Assembly (NCBI GenBank): GCA_963921255.3
Contig: CAWUEW020000003.1
Span: forward strand, 124,001-188,000
DNA: 64,000 nt
From: JANSYL01 sp963921255
GTDB lineage: Bacteria; Pseudomonadota; Alphaproteobacteria; Rhodobacterales; Rhodobacteraceae
Reading direction: 5' to 3'
In this document: piece by piece, positions 24,995 to 33,734 of the stretch
Numbering within the stretch: position 1 is the first letter of the stretch
How the letters are laid out: each line of letters starts with the position of its first letter
The notes under the pieces: generated by a model
What the model saw: only the letters and a program-made list of their open reading frames with translations
What the model was told of the DNA's origin: nothing
Databases searched by the model: none
Position numbers and translations under genes: made by a program

Positions 24995-26926
24995 CTATCG
25001 GCTTTTCTTCTCCCATGCCCGGCTTTCTATCAAGGCATTCAAAGCCTCGGACAGGGCAGATGTGTCCTCAATGGCATCCGTCGCCCCCTCGCCCTGGGAT
25101 TGAGACGAGCGATGCCGCGTCTGAACAGCCTGATTCAGGCGCCGCGCCAACCCGGGGTCTGGTGCGTCTGTCGCGGTGATGTCCTCGATGGCTTCCGCCA
25201 TCTCGTCCCGGAGGGCACGGCGGGCGGCGAGCTTGGCAAATTCCTCTTCCAGGCAGAGCACGGCTTTGGCGGGGTCCGGCGGCCCCGTCAGAACCGGTGC
25301 GATCCGCAAGTGGCCTGTCATGCGCAGGGTTTCAAGGGTCGATGCCAGATCTTTTTCTTCTAGTTCGACCAAAAGCGCCTCCGCCTCAGTGGCTTGCGTG
25401 GACAGCAGATGATCAAGGAGGGCGGATTGCCCGGCATCCTGCGGGGCCAACCGGTCCAGCGCCGGTTCGAATTGTGGCACAAGATCGGGATAGCGGCACA
25501 GGGCCGCGATGATGAGCGCGATGTGCAGATCGTCTTCGCCCATTGCACCGGATGCCAGCGCCGAGGCGCGCGTTTCGGCCAGCGGCGCCTGTGGGGCGGT
25601 AAACCCGCGCCCTTTCTGCCATGGTCCGCGCCCCGTGGGCGCAGGGCGGAAAAGCGCGCGCCGCCGTTCCGCGATCGCGTCGCCGTAGTGGCGTTTCAGG
25701 CCCTGATCCGGAATGGCCGAGATCGCCTTGCGCAGCCGCATGTCCAGGGCCGCGCGGCGTTCGGGGCTGTCGAACACCTGCCCGTCGGTTTCCCGCTGCC
25801 AGAGCAGTTCGACCAAGGGTTGCGCGGCGTCCAATTGGGCTTGCATCGCAGCCGCCCCTTTGGCGCGGATCAGGTCGTCGGGATCCTGGCCCTCGGGCAT
25901 CACGCAGAACCGAAGGCTCTTGCCGGGTTCCAGCAGCGGCAGGGCCAGATCAACCAGCCGCATGGCGGCCCGTTGCCCGGCCTTGTCGCCGTCCAGTGTG
26001 ATGATCGGTTCATCCGCCATGCGCCACATGAGGCGGAGTTGGTCTTCGGTGACGGCGGTTCCAAGCGGTGCGACCGCGGCCTCGAACCCGGCTTTTGCCA
26101 GGGCGATCACGTCCATGTAGCCCTCTGCCACGATCAGGGGCTGGCCCTTGCCCGCGGCTTCCCGTGCGGGGCCGTGGTTGTAGAGCGCGCGCCCCTTGTC
26201 GAACAACGGGGTTTCGCGGCTGTTGAGGTATTTGGCCCGGGCGTTCGGGTCCATGGCGCGTCCGCCAAACCCGATGCAGCGCCCGCGCGGGTCACGAATG
26301 GGGAAAATGATCCGGTCGCGGAACGCATCATAGGGCGCGCCGCCATCGTCGGGCTTGGTGGCGATGCCGGCGGTGACCACATGCTCGGGATCGAACCCCT
26401 TGCCCGTGAGGGCCGTGTAGGTGCCCTGGCGTTGGGCGGGCGCAAATCCGATCTCAAACCGGTCCAAGGTCGCCGCGTCCAACCCACGACGGCCCAGGTA
26501 ATCCCGGGCGTCCGAGGCGGCTTGGGTCTTGAGTTGTAGGCGGAAATGCGAAACCGCGGCCTCGGTCACCTTGGCCAGTTCCGCATTGCGGTCGAGCTTT
26601 TCCTGCGCCCGTGGGTCACGGGCCGGCATTGTCATCCCCGCCTCACGTGCCAGGATCTCGACGGCTTCCATGAAACTGACGTTCTCGGTTTCTTTCACGA
26701 AGGACAGCGCATCGCCTTTGGCGTGACAGCCGAAGCAATAGTAGAACCCCTTGCGGTCATCGACGTGGAAACTGGCGGTTTTTTCCTGGTGAAACGGGCA
26801 GGGCGCCCACATGTCGCCCTTGGCCTGGTTCGATTTCCTGTTGTCCCACATGACCTTGCGGCCCACGACCTGCGCGATCGAGGTGCGGTTGCGAAGCTCA
26901 TCCAGAAATCCAGGGGGCAGGCTCAT
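24995..26926 (-). CDS. dnaG: DNA primase DnaG
   Basis: The 643-residue product has all primase domains. The CHC2-type zinc finger is at about residues 43-70 (CPFH...CFGC). The TOPRIM core follows at about 260-350 with VAEGYMDVIAL and LDGDKAGQRA carrying the catalytic acidic residues. The C-terminal DnaB-interacting domain covers the last 150 residues. It synthesises RNA primers on the lagging strand. It is the first gene of the dnaG-rpoD pair. No strong Shine-Dalgarno is visible before the ATG at 26926. Confidence 0.97.
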   Translation of the reverse strand: MSLPPGFLDELRNRTSIAQVVGRKVMWDNRKSNQAKGDMWAPCPFHQEKTASFHVDDRKGFYYCFGCHAKGDALSFVKETENVSFMEAVEILAREAGMTMPARDPRAQEKLDRNAELAKVTEAAVSHFRLQLKTQAASDARDYLGRRGLDAATLDRFEIGFAPAQRQGTYTALTGKGFDPEHVVTAGIATKPDDGGAPYDAFRDRIIFPIRDPRGRCIGFGGRAMDPNARAKYLNSRETPLFDKGRALYNHGPAREAAGKGQPLIVAEGYMDVIALAKAGFEAAVAPLGTAVTEDQLRLMWRMADEPIITLDGDKAGQRAAMRLVDLALPLLEPGKSLRFCVMPEGQDPDDLIRAKGAAAMQAQLDAAQPLVELLWQRETDGQVFDSPERRAALDMRLRKAISAIPDQGLKRHYGDAIAERRRALFRPAPTGRGPWQKGRGFTAPQAPLAETRASALASGAMGEDDLHIALIIAALCRYPDLVPQFEPALDRLAPQDAGQSALLDHLLSTQATEAEALLVELEEKDLASTLETLRMTGHLRIAPVLTGPPDPAKAVLCLEEEFAKLAARRALRDEMAEAIEDITATDAPDPGLARRLNQAVQTRHRSSQSQGEGATDAIEDTSALSEALNALIESRAWEKKSR

Positions 26927-27059
26927 GCGACCAATATCGGGTCGGTGTGCGGCGCTGTCCAGCCAGCCAGGGAAACGAGATGGGGAAAACGCCTCAAATC
27001 ACAGAAATTTAACGGTTTTTGCCGAACTCTTGCCACGAACGGTCGCTAGACCCGCAGCT

Positions 27060-27536
27060 ATGGAACTGCCGCGCCGACACCCGTCTCGTGTCTGCCGCCG
27101 CCTACGAACCTTCGTCCGCGAGGATGACGGGGCTGTTGCGGCGGACTGGGTGTTTTTGTCCGCCGCTATGGTTGGGGCTGGATTGGCCGTGGTCGTCAAC
27201 GTCTCCAGCGGCCCGGAAAACCTGGCCGATGGTTTGGTCGCCCAACTTGAGGACAGTGACATTCTGTTCCGCGGCCAGAACTTCGGGCGGGACCGGCTCG
27301 AGGTGTTGCTGGCCCAGGGCATGGAAGACTTCACCGACAGTCAGGCAACCGTCCGGTACGAACGCTTTGCCAACCCGGTGGAGCGGACCGATGCGCAAGT
27401 GCGCAACGCCCATCGCACGTGGTCGCGCCGGGTCGGTGATGCGACGTATGACAATCAACCCCGGGCCCGGGACATGGTCCGCATCCTCGAAATGGCGATG
27501 GACCTGCGCGAGATTGACCCGCACGACGATATCTGA
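27060..27536 (+). CDS. Flp-pilin-like membrane protein
   Basis: The 158-residue product begins with a basic stretch, then FVREDDGAVAADWVFLSAAM followed by a hydrophobic segment (about 26-50). This resembles the N-terminus of Flp/type IVb pilins and related Rhodobacteraceae proteins, in which a Gly or Glu-like processing point precedes a hydrophobic helix. The remaining 100 residues are polar, with RNAHRTWSRRVGDATYDNQPRA. A real prepilin is about 60 residues, so this is pilin-like rather than a major pilin. ATG 27060 was chosen because upstream in-frame sequence lies in the dnaG promoter region. It converges on soxG with a 4-bp gap. Confidence 0.7.
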   Translation: MELPRRHPSRVCRRLRTFVREDDGAVAADWVFLSAAMVGAGLAVVVNVSSGPENLADGLVAQLEDSDILFRGQNFGRDRLEVLLAQGMEDFTDSQATVRYERFANPVERTDAQVRNAHRTWSRRVGDATYDNQPRARDMVRILEMAMDLREIDPHDDI

Positions 27537-27540
27537 CGCC

Positions 27541-28089
27541 TCAGAGCGCGCGCCGTGCGGCCAGCATTTTCATCGCGCGCTCAAGCTCGTGCACCATCGT
27601 GCCCGCCATTGAGCGGAAGCAGAAAAGGTCAAAGGCGTCCGGGCCGGTTCGAACAATCAGCGCCGACATATGACCCAGGCTGGTCCGCAGGGCGCGACCA
27701 ACGGGGCATGCATCATGCGACAGGTCGACCGGGACAAGCCGTGCCAGAACCTCGGCGGCATCATCCCCGCTGAGATGCAGACGCGCCCAGGCATCCGACT
27801 GGTCCGACAAACCGGCATGGGCGGCAAGGGCGGCGTCGGGCGCTGCGCCGACCAGGAACGCCTGGTCCTGCCCCGACCACGCCACCATTGCGTCGCCGTT
27901 GGTATGGCTTTCGCCCGGTGCAGGAAAGGACATGCCAAGGGTCGATGTCATGAGGGAGGCCAAGGCGTCCTTGCTCCCGGGGTAGGGCATGACCGCCCAA
28001 ATCGCGCCCATGGGCGGTTCGTTCAGCGTTACGGTGCCAATCGACATGTCCGACAGGCGCGCGGGGCTGCGGGGGGTCAGGTTAGCCAC
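27541..28089 (-). CDS. soxG: Sarcosine oxidase gamma subunit
   Basis: The 182-residue product matches SoxG in position and length, with the typical WSGQDQAFLVG and HMSALIVRTGPDAFDLFCFRSMAGT segments. It starts with GTG at 28089, overlapping the soxA stop by 8 nt, and has AGGAGG at good spacing. It is the last gene of the soxBDAG operon and part of the heterotetrameric enzyme that demethylates sarcosine to glycine, passing the methyl group to tetrahydrofolate as 5,10-methylene-THF and making hydrogen peroxide. Confidence 0.92.
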   Translation of the reverse strand: MANLTPRSPARLSDMSIGTVTLNEPPMGAIWAVMPYPGSKDALASLMTSTLGMSFPAPGESHTNGDAMVAWSGQDQAFLVGAAPDAALAAHAGLSDQSDAWARLHLSGDDAAEVLARLVPVDLSHDACPVGRALRTSLGHMSALIVRTGPDAFDLFCFRSMAGTMVHELERAMKMLAARRAL

Positions 28090-31012
28090 GGGCGCGCCCT
28101 CCTTCCGGGTCAAAGAAGACGGGATCACACACCTCGCACAGCGTGCGTGTCTCGCGCAGGTGATCGACCATCATGACCTCTTCACCCAGGCGGTTGGGCC
28201 CGTTCCGCAGGAACCCCAGTCCGATATGGTGGCCCAGTGTGGGCGAGTATCCGACCGATGTGACATAGCCCTGATCGTTCACGCGAACGGCGTCGGTTCC
28301 TTCGGTGAACAAGTGCGCCCCCGCCGTCAGGACGCCATCGGCCTCGACGGGTTTCAGGCCCACAAGGCGTTCGCGATCTTCTTCTAGAAGAGCGGGGCGG
28401 GTCGCAGCCGCTTTGCCGATGAAGTCCTTCTTCTGGGACAACATGCGCTGCATGCCCACGTCGAAGGCCGTGACGCGCCCGTGAATTTCAGAATGGGTGA
28501 TGAACCCTTTCTCCAGACGCATCACGTTCAGCGCCTCCAAACCGTAACCGCAACCGCCCAGGGCTTCGGCGCGGGCGACCAGATCACGATAGAGCGCGTC
28601 GCCATACCGGGCCGGCACGGCGATCTCGTAGGCATGTTCCCCCGAGAATGAGATCCGGAACAGCCGTCCGGCGATCCCATGCACAGACACCGCGCCACAG
28701 CCCATGAACGGGAAGGTGTCATTGTCGATGGGCGTGTCGAGGACACCGTTCAGCAGGTCACGCGATTTCGGACCCGCGACCGAGAATTGCGCCCACTGCT
28801 CGGTGGCCGAGATGAAGCGCACCTTCATGTCCGGGCGCAGACACTGCTGGACGAAATCCATATGCATCATCACCTGGCCGGCCGCCGCGGTCGTCGTGGT
28901 CATGATGAAGTGATCCTCGGCCAACCGCGCGGTCGTGCCGTCATCCATCACGTGCCCGTCTTCCCGCAGCATCAGGCCATACCGCGCGCGCCCGACTTTC
29001 AGGGTCGAGAACATGTTCGTGTATAAGAAATCGAGGAAGGCGCCGGCGTCCGGGCCAAAGATCTCGATCTTTCCAAGCGTCGACACATCAACCACGCCGA
29101 CCGCGTTGCGCACCATCTGAACCTCGCGGTCGCAGCTTTCGCGCCAGTGGGTTTCGCCCATGTTGGGCACGTAAGACGGCCGATACCACAACCCGACGGC
29201 GATCATCGGGGCGCCGCGTGCTTCAAGCGCATCGTGCGAGGTGGTTTTGCGCTCGGGGGCAAAGCCCTTGCCCTCGGCCCCCGCGCCAAGCGCGTTCATC
29301 GCGACCGGCGTATAGGGGGGGCGGTAGGTGGTGGTCCCGGTCTCGGGGATGCCGCGGCCCGTGGCGTCCGCCAGAAGGGCCAGGGCCGCGATGTTCGAGT
29401 TCTTGCCCTGGTCCGGCGCCATCCCTTGCGTGGTATAGCGCTTCATGTGCTCGACTGATTTGAACCCTTCCTTGGCGGCAAGGTTCACATCCTTCGTCGT
29501 GACGTCATTTGCGAAATCAAGCCACGCGCGCCCCTTGCCCGGCACATGCCAGAGCGGCGCGCTTCCCCCGGCCTCGGACCCGGCCTGCGGGAGCGTGGGG
29601 CGTTTGACGGTGATGCCGATCGCGTCGAGGGCTCGGGCGGCGGCGTCCACGCCTGCGGACAGGCACCCGGCGGTTGTCATTTCGCCGGCGCAGGCCCCCG
29701 CAGGATGTAACCCGGGCACAGCGTTTAGCGCGGGCAGGAACATGTGCTTGTCGGCATCCCACACGGGTCGACCGTTCAAATGGCAGGTCAGGTGAACCGA
29801 CGGGTTCCAGCCGCCTGACACGCCCAGGCAATCGGTTTCGATCGTCTCTTCGCGACTGCCTGATTTAACGGTGATCGACTGCAGGCCGTGGCGGCCTTTC
29901 GTGCCGACGACCATCGCCCCATCGATCAGGCGGTAATTGCCCTGCGCCTCGGCGCCCGCGCGACTGTCGATCACAGCCGCCACGTTCACCCCGGCATCCA
30001 GAAGGTCGACGGCCGTCCGGTGCGCATCGTCGTTGTTCGCAAACAGCGTTACAGATTTGCCCGTCGCGACGCCGTACCGCCCGAGATAGCTGCGAACGGC
30101 CGAGGCCAGCATGATGCCCGGGCGATCGTTCATCGGGAACGCGATGGGCCGTTCGAGCGCGCCGGCCGCCAGAACGGCCTGCTTCGCCCGGATGCGCCAG
30201 AAGCATTCCTTGGGCAGGTCCGGCGTGGGGCCGACATGGTGTCCGACCCGTTCGAGCGCCCCAAAGTTCAGATCGTCGTAAACGCCCGTCACCGTGGTGC
30301 GGGTCATGATCCGCACATTGCCCGTCGCCTCCAGCCGCGCGCGCATATCAGCATAGAAGGCGCGCCCGGACTGCCCGTCGATGTCTTCTTCGTCCGATTG
30401 AAGGCGCCCGCCAAGCTCGGGCATTTCGTCGGCAAGGATCACCTTGGCCCCGCTCTCGGCAGCGGTCAGCGCGGCCATCAGGCCTGTCGGTCCGCCACCG
30501 ATGACCAGCAGGTCGCAGAAGGCAAAGGCCCGCTCGGATCGGTCCGGGGTTTCGGCCTGGGTCATTTTGCCCAGACCGGCCGCGCGCCGGATCACCGGTT
30601 CATACAACTTCTCCCAGAAGCTGCGCGGCCACATGAATGTCTTGTAGTAAAAGCCTGCACCAAGGAACGGCCAAAGCAGATCGTTGATTGCCATCAAATC
30701 GCGATCAAGGGGGCCGATATGGTTCTGCGAGCTTGTCTTCAGACCGTCGAACACCTCTTGCATCGTGGCGCGCACATTCGGGGTCATCGCGTCGCCTGTG
30801 CCCACCTGGATCAGCGCGTTCGGCTCTTCCGAACCAGCGGTCAGCACCCCGCGCGGGCGGTGGTACTTGAAGGACCGCCCGACCAGCTTCACGCCGTTGG
30901 CCAAAAGGGCCGAGGCCACGGTATCGCCCTCGCGCGCCTTGATGGTGCGGCCGTCGAATGTGAAGGACACGGGGGTGTCGCCGATCAGGCAACCTTTGTT
31001 CGCGAGCCTCAT
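28082..31012 (-). CDS. soxA: Sarcosine oxidase alpha subunit
   Basis: The 976-residue product is full length. An N-terminal 2Fe-2S-ferredoxin-like region (without the cysteines) comprises residues 15-90. The FAD/NAD-binding domain has VIGGGPTGLMAAL near 160-175. The C-terminal 380 residues resemble the T-protein of the glycine cleavage system and bind tetrahydrofolate. In this enzyme family the alpha subunit binds NAD and folate. The ATG at 31012 overlaps the soxD stop (ATGA), which is why I reject the upstream frame opening. Confidence 0.96.
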   Translation of the reverse strand: MRLANKGCLIGDTPVSFTFDGRTIKAREGDTVASALLANGVKLVGRSFKYHRPRGVLTAGSEEPNALIQVGTGDAMTPNVRATMQEVFDGLKTSSQNHIGPLDRDLMAINDLLWPFLGAGFYYKTFMWPRSFWEKLYEPVIRRAAGLGKMTQAETPDRSERAFAFCDLLVIGGGPTGLMAALTAAESGAKVILADEMPELGGRLQSDEEDIDGQSGRAFYADMRARLEATGNVRIMTRTTVTGVYDDLNFGALERVGHHVGPTPDLPKECFWRIRAKQAVLAAGALERPIAFPMNDRPGIMLASAVRSYLGRYGVATGKSVTLFANNDDAHRTAVDLLDAGVNVAAVIDSRAGAEAQGNYRLIDGAMVVGTKGRHGLQSITVKSGSREETIETDCLGVSGGWNPSVHLTCHLNGRPVWDADKHMFLPALNAVPGLHPAGACAGEMTTAGCLSAGVDAAARALDAIGITVKRPTLPQAGSEAGGSAPLWHVPGKGRAWLDFANDVTTKDVNLAAKEGFKSVEHMKRYTTQGMAPDQGKNSNIAALALLADATGRGIPETGTTTYRPPYTPVAMNALGAGAEGKGFAPERKTTSHDALEARGAPMIAVGLWYRPSYVPNMGETHWRESCDREVQMVRNAVGVVDVSTLGKIEIFGPDAGAFLDFLYTNMFSTLKVGRARYGLMLREDGHVMDDGTTARLAEDHFIMTTTTAAAGQVMMHMDFVQQCLRPDMKVRFISATEQWAQFSVAGPKSRDLLNGVLDTPIDNDTFPFMGCGAVSVHGIAGRLFRISFSGEHAYEIAVPARYGDALYRDLVARAEALGGCGYGLEALNVMRLEKGFITHSEIHGRVTAFDVGMQRMLSQKKDFIGKAAATRPALLEEDRERLVGLKPVEADGVLTAGAHLFTEGTDAVRVNDQGYVTSVGYSPTLGHHIGLGFLRNGPNRLGEEVMMVDHLRETRTLCEVCDPVFFDPEGGRARG

Positions 31013-31272
31013 GTCACGACCTCCGACGCCAGTTTGACCGAGATCACTTCGTGCGTGACGGTGTTCCGCTCGACCACCAGCCAAGCCCCGCAGCCTTGGC
31101 TGTGCTGCCACAGCTCCCGCGTGACCCCGGCGGGGTTTTTGCGTGTGTGCAGATAGGCGTGCCAGTCGTCCGACCAGTCTTCGCTGTCGGGTCGGTTCAA
31201 ATAGCTGTCGTCGCCTTTGTAGGTGAATTCGCGGATATCGCGCGGTCCGCAGAGGGGGCAGTTGATCAGCAT
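31009..31272 (-). CDS. soxD: Sarcosine oxidase delta subunit
   Basis: The 87-residue product has the SoxD zinc-binding cysteines: CPLC near the N-terminus (residues 5-8) and HSQGCGAWLVV near residues 57-67. It opens with ATG after a GGGGGGACGACAG leader and is coupled to soxA by a 4-nt overlap. It stabilises the tetramer with alpha, beta and gamma. Confidence 0.94.
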   Translation of the reverse strand: MLINCPLCGPRDIREFTYKGDDSYLNRPDSEDWSDDWHAYLHTRKNPAGVTRELWQHSQGCGAWLVVERNTVTHEVISVKLASEVVT

Positions 31273-31284
31273 CTGTCGTCCCCC

Positions 31285-32535
31285 CTAGTGCAGATTGTGT
31301 TGGCTGCCGGTCGCTTCTTCATCCAGAAGGCGCCCGGTCTCAAAACGGTCGAGGCGATACTTTTCGGCGCTTTCGTGCGGCCGGTCGGTGGCCAGCAGAT
31401 GCGCGAAGGCAAAGCCCGAGCCGGGGACCGCCTTGAAGCCGCCATAGCACCACCCGCAATTCAGATAGAGCCCCTCGATATGGGTGCGGTCGATGATCGG
31501 GGAGCCATCCGGCGACATGTCCATGATCCCGCCCCACGAGCGCAGCATCTTGGCCTTGCCGATCATCGGCATCAGGGTCATCCCGGCCTCGGCCACATGT
31601 TCGACCATCGGCAGGTTGCCGCGTGCGGCGTAGGAGGCGTAGAAATCCAGATCACCGCCAAAGACGAGCCCGCCCTTGTCCGACTGGCTGATGTAGAAAT
31701 GGCCCATGCCGTAGGTGATCACATGGTCGATCACCGGTTTCAGACCTTCCGTGACAAAGGCCTGGAGCACATGGCTTTCGATCGGCACACGCATGCCGGC
31801 CATCTCGGCCACCTGGCTGGTGCGTCCTGCCACGACCATCCCGACTTTCTTGGCCTTGATCGCACCGCGGGTCGTTTGCACGCCGGTGACTTTGCCGTTT
31901 TCAATGTCGATCCCGGTGACGGCGCAGTTCTGGATCAGGTCCACGCCGCGTTGGTCCGCCCCGCGTGCATAGCCCCAGGCCACCGCGTCGTGCCGGGCCG
32001 ACCCGCCGCGCGGATGGTAGAGGCCACCAAAGATCGGGAACCGGGTCTGGTCATAGTCCAGATACGGGATCATTTTTCGAACGCCTTCGCGATCCAGGAG
32101 GATCGCGTCATCGCCCTGATTGATCATCGCGTTCCCGCGCCGCGCATAGGCATCGCGCTGCCCGTCCGAGTGGAACAAATTGATGATACCGCGCTGGCTG
32201 TGCATGACGTTGTAATTGAGGGTGCTTTCCAGCCCCTCCCACAGCTTCAGAGAGTGCGAATAGAACTGCGAATTGCCGTCCAGCATGTAGTTGGCGCGCA
32301 CGATGGTGGTATTGCGTCCGACATTGCCACCGCCCAGATACCCTTTTTCCAGCACCGCGATATTCCGCAGGCCGTGTTCGTGGGCGAGGTAAAAGGCGGT
32401 CGACAATCCGTGCCCGCCGCCGCCAATGATAACGATGTCATACTCGGGTTTTGGATCGGGATCGCGCCAGGCTGGTTTCCAGCCCGTGTTGCCCCGCAAC
32501 CCTTCAGCCAATACCCGCAAACCGGAAAAGCGCAT
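31285..32535 (-). CDS. soxB: Sarcosine oxidase beta subunit
   Basis: The 416-residue product is a D-amino-acid-oxidase-type flavoprotein. The FAD motif VIIGGGGHGLSTAFYLA is near residues 35-51 and the motif ARHDAVAW (His182) contains the histidine that in homologues binds FMN covalently. The C-terminal CGWCYGGFKAVPGSG segment is typical. AAGGGG precedes the ATG. It is the first gene of soxBDAG; no folD, purU or glyA is adjacent, unlike many other sox clusters. Confidence 0.96.
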   Translation of the reverse strand: MRFSGLRVLAEGLRGNTGWKPAWRDPDPKPEYDIVIIGGGGHGLSTAFYLAHEHGLRNIAVLEKGYLGGGNVGRNTTIVRANYMLDGNSQFYSHSLKLWEGLESTLNYNVMHSQRGIINLFHSDGQRDAYARRGNAMINQGDDAILLDREGVRKMIPYLDYDQTRFPIFGGLYHPRGGSARHDAVAWGYARGADQRGVDLIQNCAVTGIDIENGKVTGVQTTRGAIKAKKVGMVVAGRTSQVAEMAGMRVPIESHVLQAFVTEGLKPVIDHVITYGMGHFYISQSDKGGLVFGGDLDFYASYAARGNLPMVEHVAEAGMTLMPMIGKAKMLRSWGGIMDMSPDGSPIIDRTHIEGLYLNCGWCYGGFKAVPGSGFAFAHLLATDRPHESAEKYRLDRFETGRLLDEEATGSQHNLH

Positions 32536-32629
32536 CCTGACCCCTTCGGTGTGTCAGGCGCAGACTAGACATGGATGTCCAGAAGAAAAAAGCCCCTGCG
32601 CGACAAAGACCGTCCCACGGGCGACTCTG

Positions 32630-33184
32630 TTACGAGCTTGGGGGGTCTTCGCTGTCGTCGAAGGGCACCTGCCCGGCATAGCGGGGGCGGGTGAAGGTGA
32701 AATTCTCGAAGTTCATCAGCGTCAGTCCCGCATCGAAGGCGGGCTGATACGGAACGAACGTTTCCAGAAGGATGATCCGTTCGCTCACCGCCATGACCGG
32801 CAGCAATTCCTGGATCTCTTCCAATGAGGAATCGAACAGCTGTGCTTCGCCGGTTGTCCCGTAGGACCAGTCAACGCTGTAGCTGCTGCCATCCCACGCG
32901 ACTTGGGTGACCCGCATGCGGGTGCCCGACGTATCACGCACAAGGTGTTGGAAGACTTCGTTCAACCCGTTGATGTCATAGGCCGTGATCGTGTTGGTCT
33001 GGCGCGACAGGACGTCAGCGATCGCGTAGTTCGCTTTGATCGAACTGGTATAGACCCGGTAGGCGTCGAAGAAGATGAAGCTCGACATGAAGGCCCAGGT
33101 CAGAATGGGCAGAATGATGACCGCTTCGAAGGCGACGGCGGCCCGGGTGTCGGTCCAGAACTTGAGGAAGCGTGATCTCAGCAT
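32630..33184 (-). CDS. TadE-like minor pilin protein
   Basis: The 184-residue product has the TadE/TadG-like N-terminus: basic residues, then RAAVAFEAVIILPILTWAFM with the conserved Glu at the start of the hydrophobic helix (about 14-40), followed by a soluble domain. ATG 33184 was preferred over the in-frame ATG at 33190 because GAGG sits 6 nt upstream of it, whereas it directly abuts the other. It is the last of three overlapping or closely spaced pilus-type genes. It probably acts in the inner membrane or the periplasm in fibril assembly or adhesion. Confidence 0.85.
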   Translation of the reverse strand: MLRSRFLKFWTDTRAAVAFEAVIILPILTWAFMSSFIFFDAYRVYTSSIKANYAIADVLSRQTNTITAYDINGLNEVFQHLVRDTSGTRMRVTQVAWDGSSYSVDWSYGTTGEAQLFDSSLEEIQELLPVMAVSERIILLETFVPYQPAFDAGLTLMNFENFTFTRPRYAGQVPFDDSEDPPSS

Positions 33185-33192
33185 GGCCATCC

Positions 33193-33729
33193 TCAATCCG
33201 GTTCGTTCACGAACAAGGACGCCGCGACCATGTGCAGGCCACCGGTGTCGTCGCGGGCGAGGTTCAGGCCCCATCCGGAGATCGGCAGGATCCTATCAAC
33301 GACGGCGCAGGCCCGGATCAGGATCAGTTCGTTGTCCTGTCCCTGATCAAACGTGTTGTCCGGCCGAATTTCGATTTCGTTGCGATCCACGCACAGCACG
33401 TCTTCTTCCGGGATGTCGTAAGTGTCCATGCTGACCACCCGCAGATCGACGACCAGCACGTTGTCGCAATCGGGAATGGCGTTGGTGTTGTCGCAAATCG
33501 CGTCCTCGATTTCGTCCGATGTGATCGAAAGACCCTGCGCCAGGCGCAGGATGCGCACCGCGTCGTCCAGGGACCGCTCCATCAGAACCTGGCGCGACAG
33601 CATGATCCCGGTTTCGAAGGTTGCGATGAACAGCAGGATCGTCAGCGGGAAGACAATCACGAACTCGAGCGTCGAGGTCGCGTTCTCCTCCCGCCAAAAG
33701 CGGCGCAGATATGGGGTGAGCCCGTGCAT
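33193..33729 (-). CDS. TadE-like minor pilin protein
   Basis: The 178-residue product has the TadE-type N-terminus (WREENATSTLEFVIVFPLTILLFIATFETGIML; Glu at the start of the helix) with hydrophobic residues 20-45. The soluble part has four cysteines that may pair in the periplasm. The ATG at 33729 lies 5 nt after the TadG stop. The longer frame to 34122 lies inside the TadG gene and was rejected. It is related to the next gene in fold and is presumably its partner. Confidence 0.86.
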   Translation of the reverse strand: MHGLTPYLRRFWREENATSTLEFVIVFPLTILLFIATFETGIMLSRQVLMERSLDDAVRILRLAQGLSITSDEIEDAICDNTNAIPDCDNVLVVDLRVVSMDTYDIPEEDVLCVDRNEIEIRPDNTFDQGQDNELILIRACAVVDRILPISGWGLNLARDDTGGLHMVAASLFVNEPD

Positions 33730-33734
33730 CGCCG

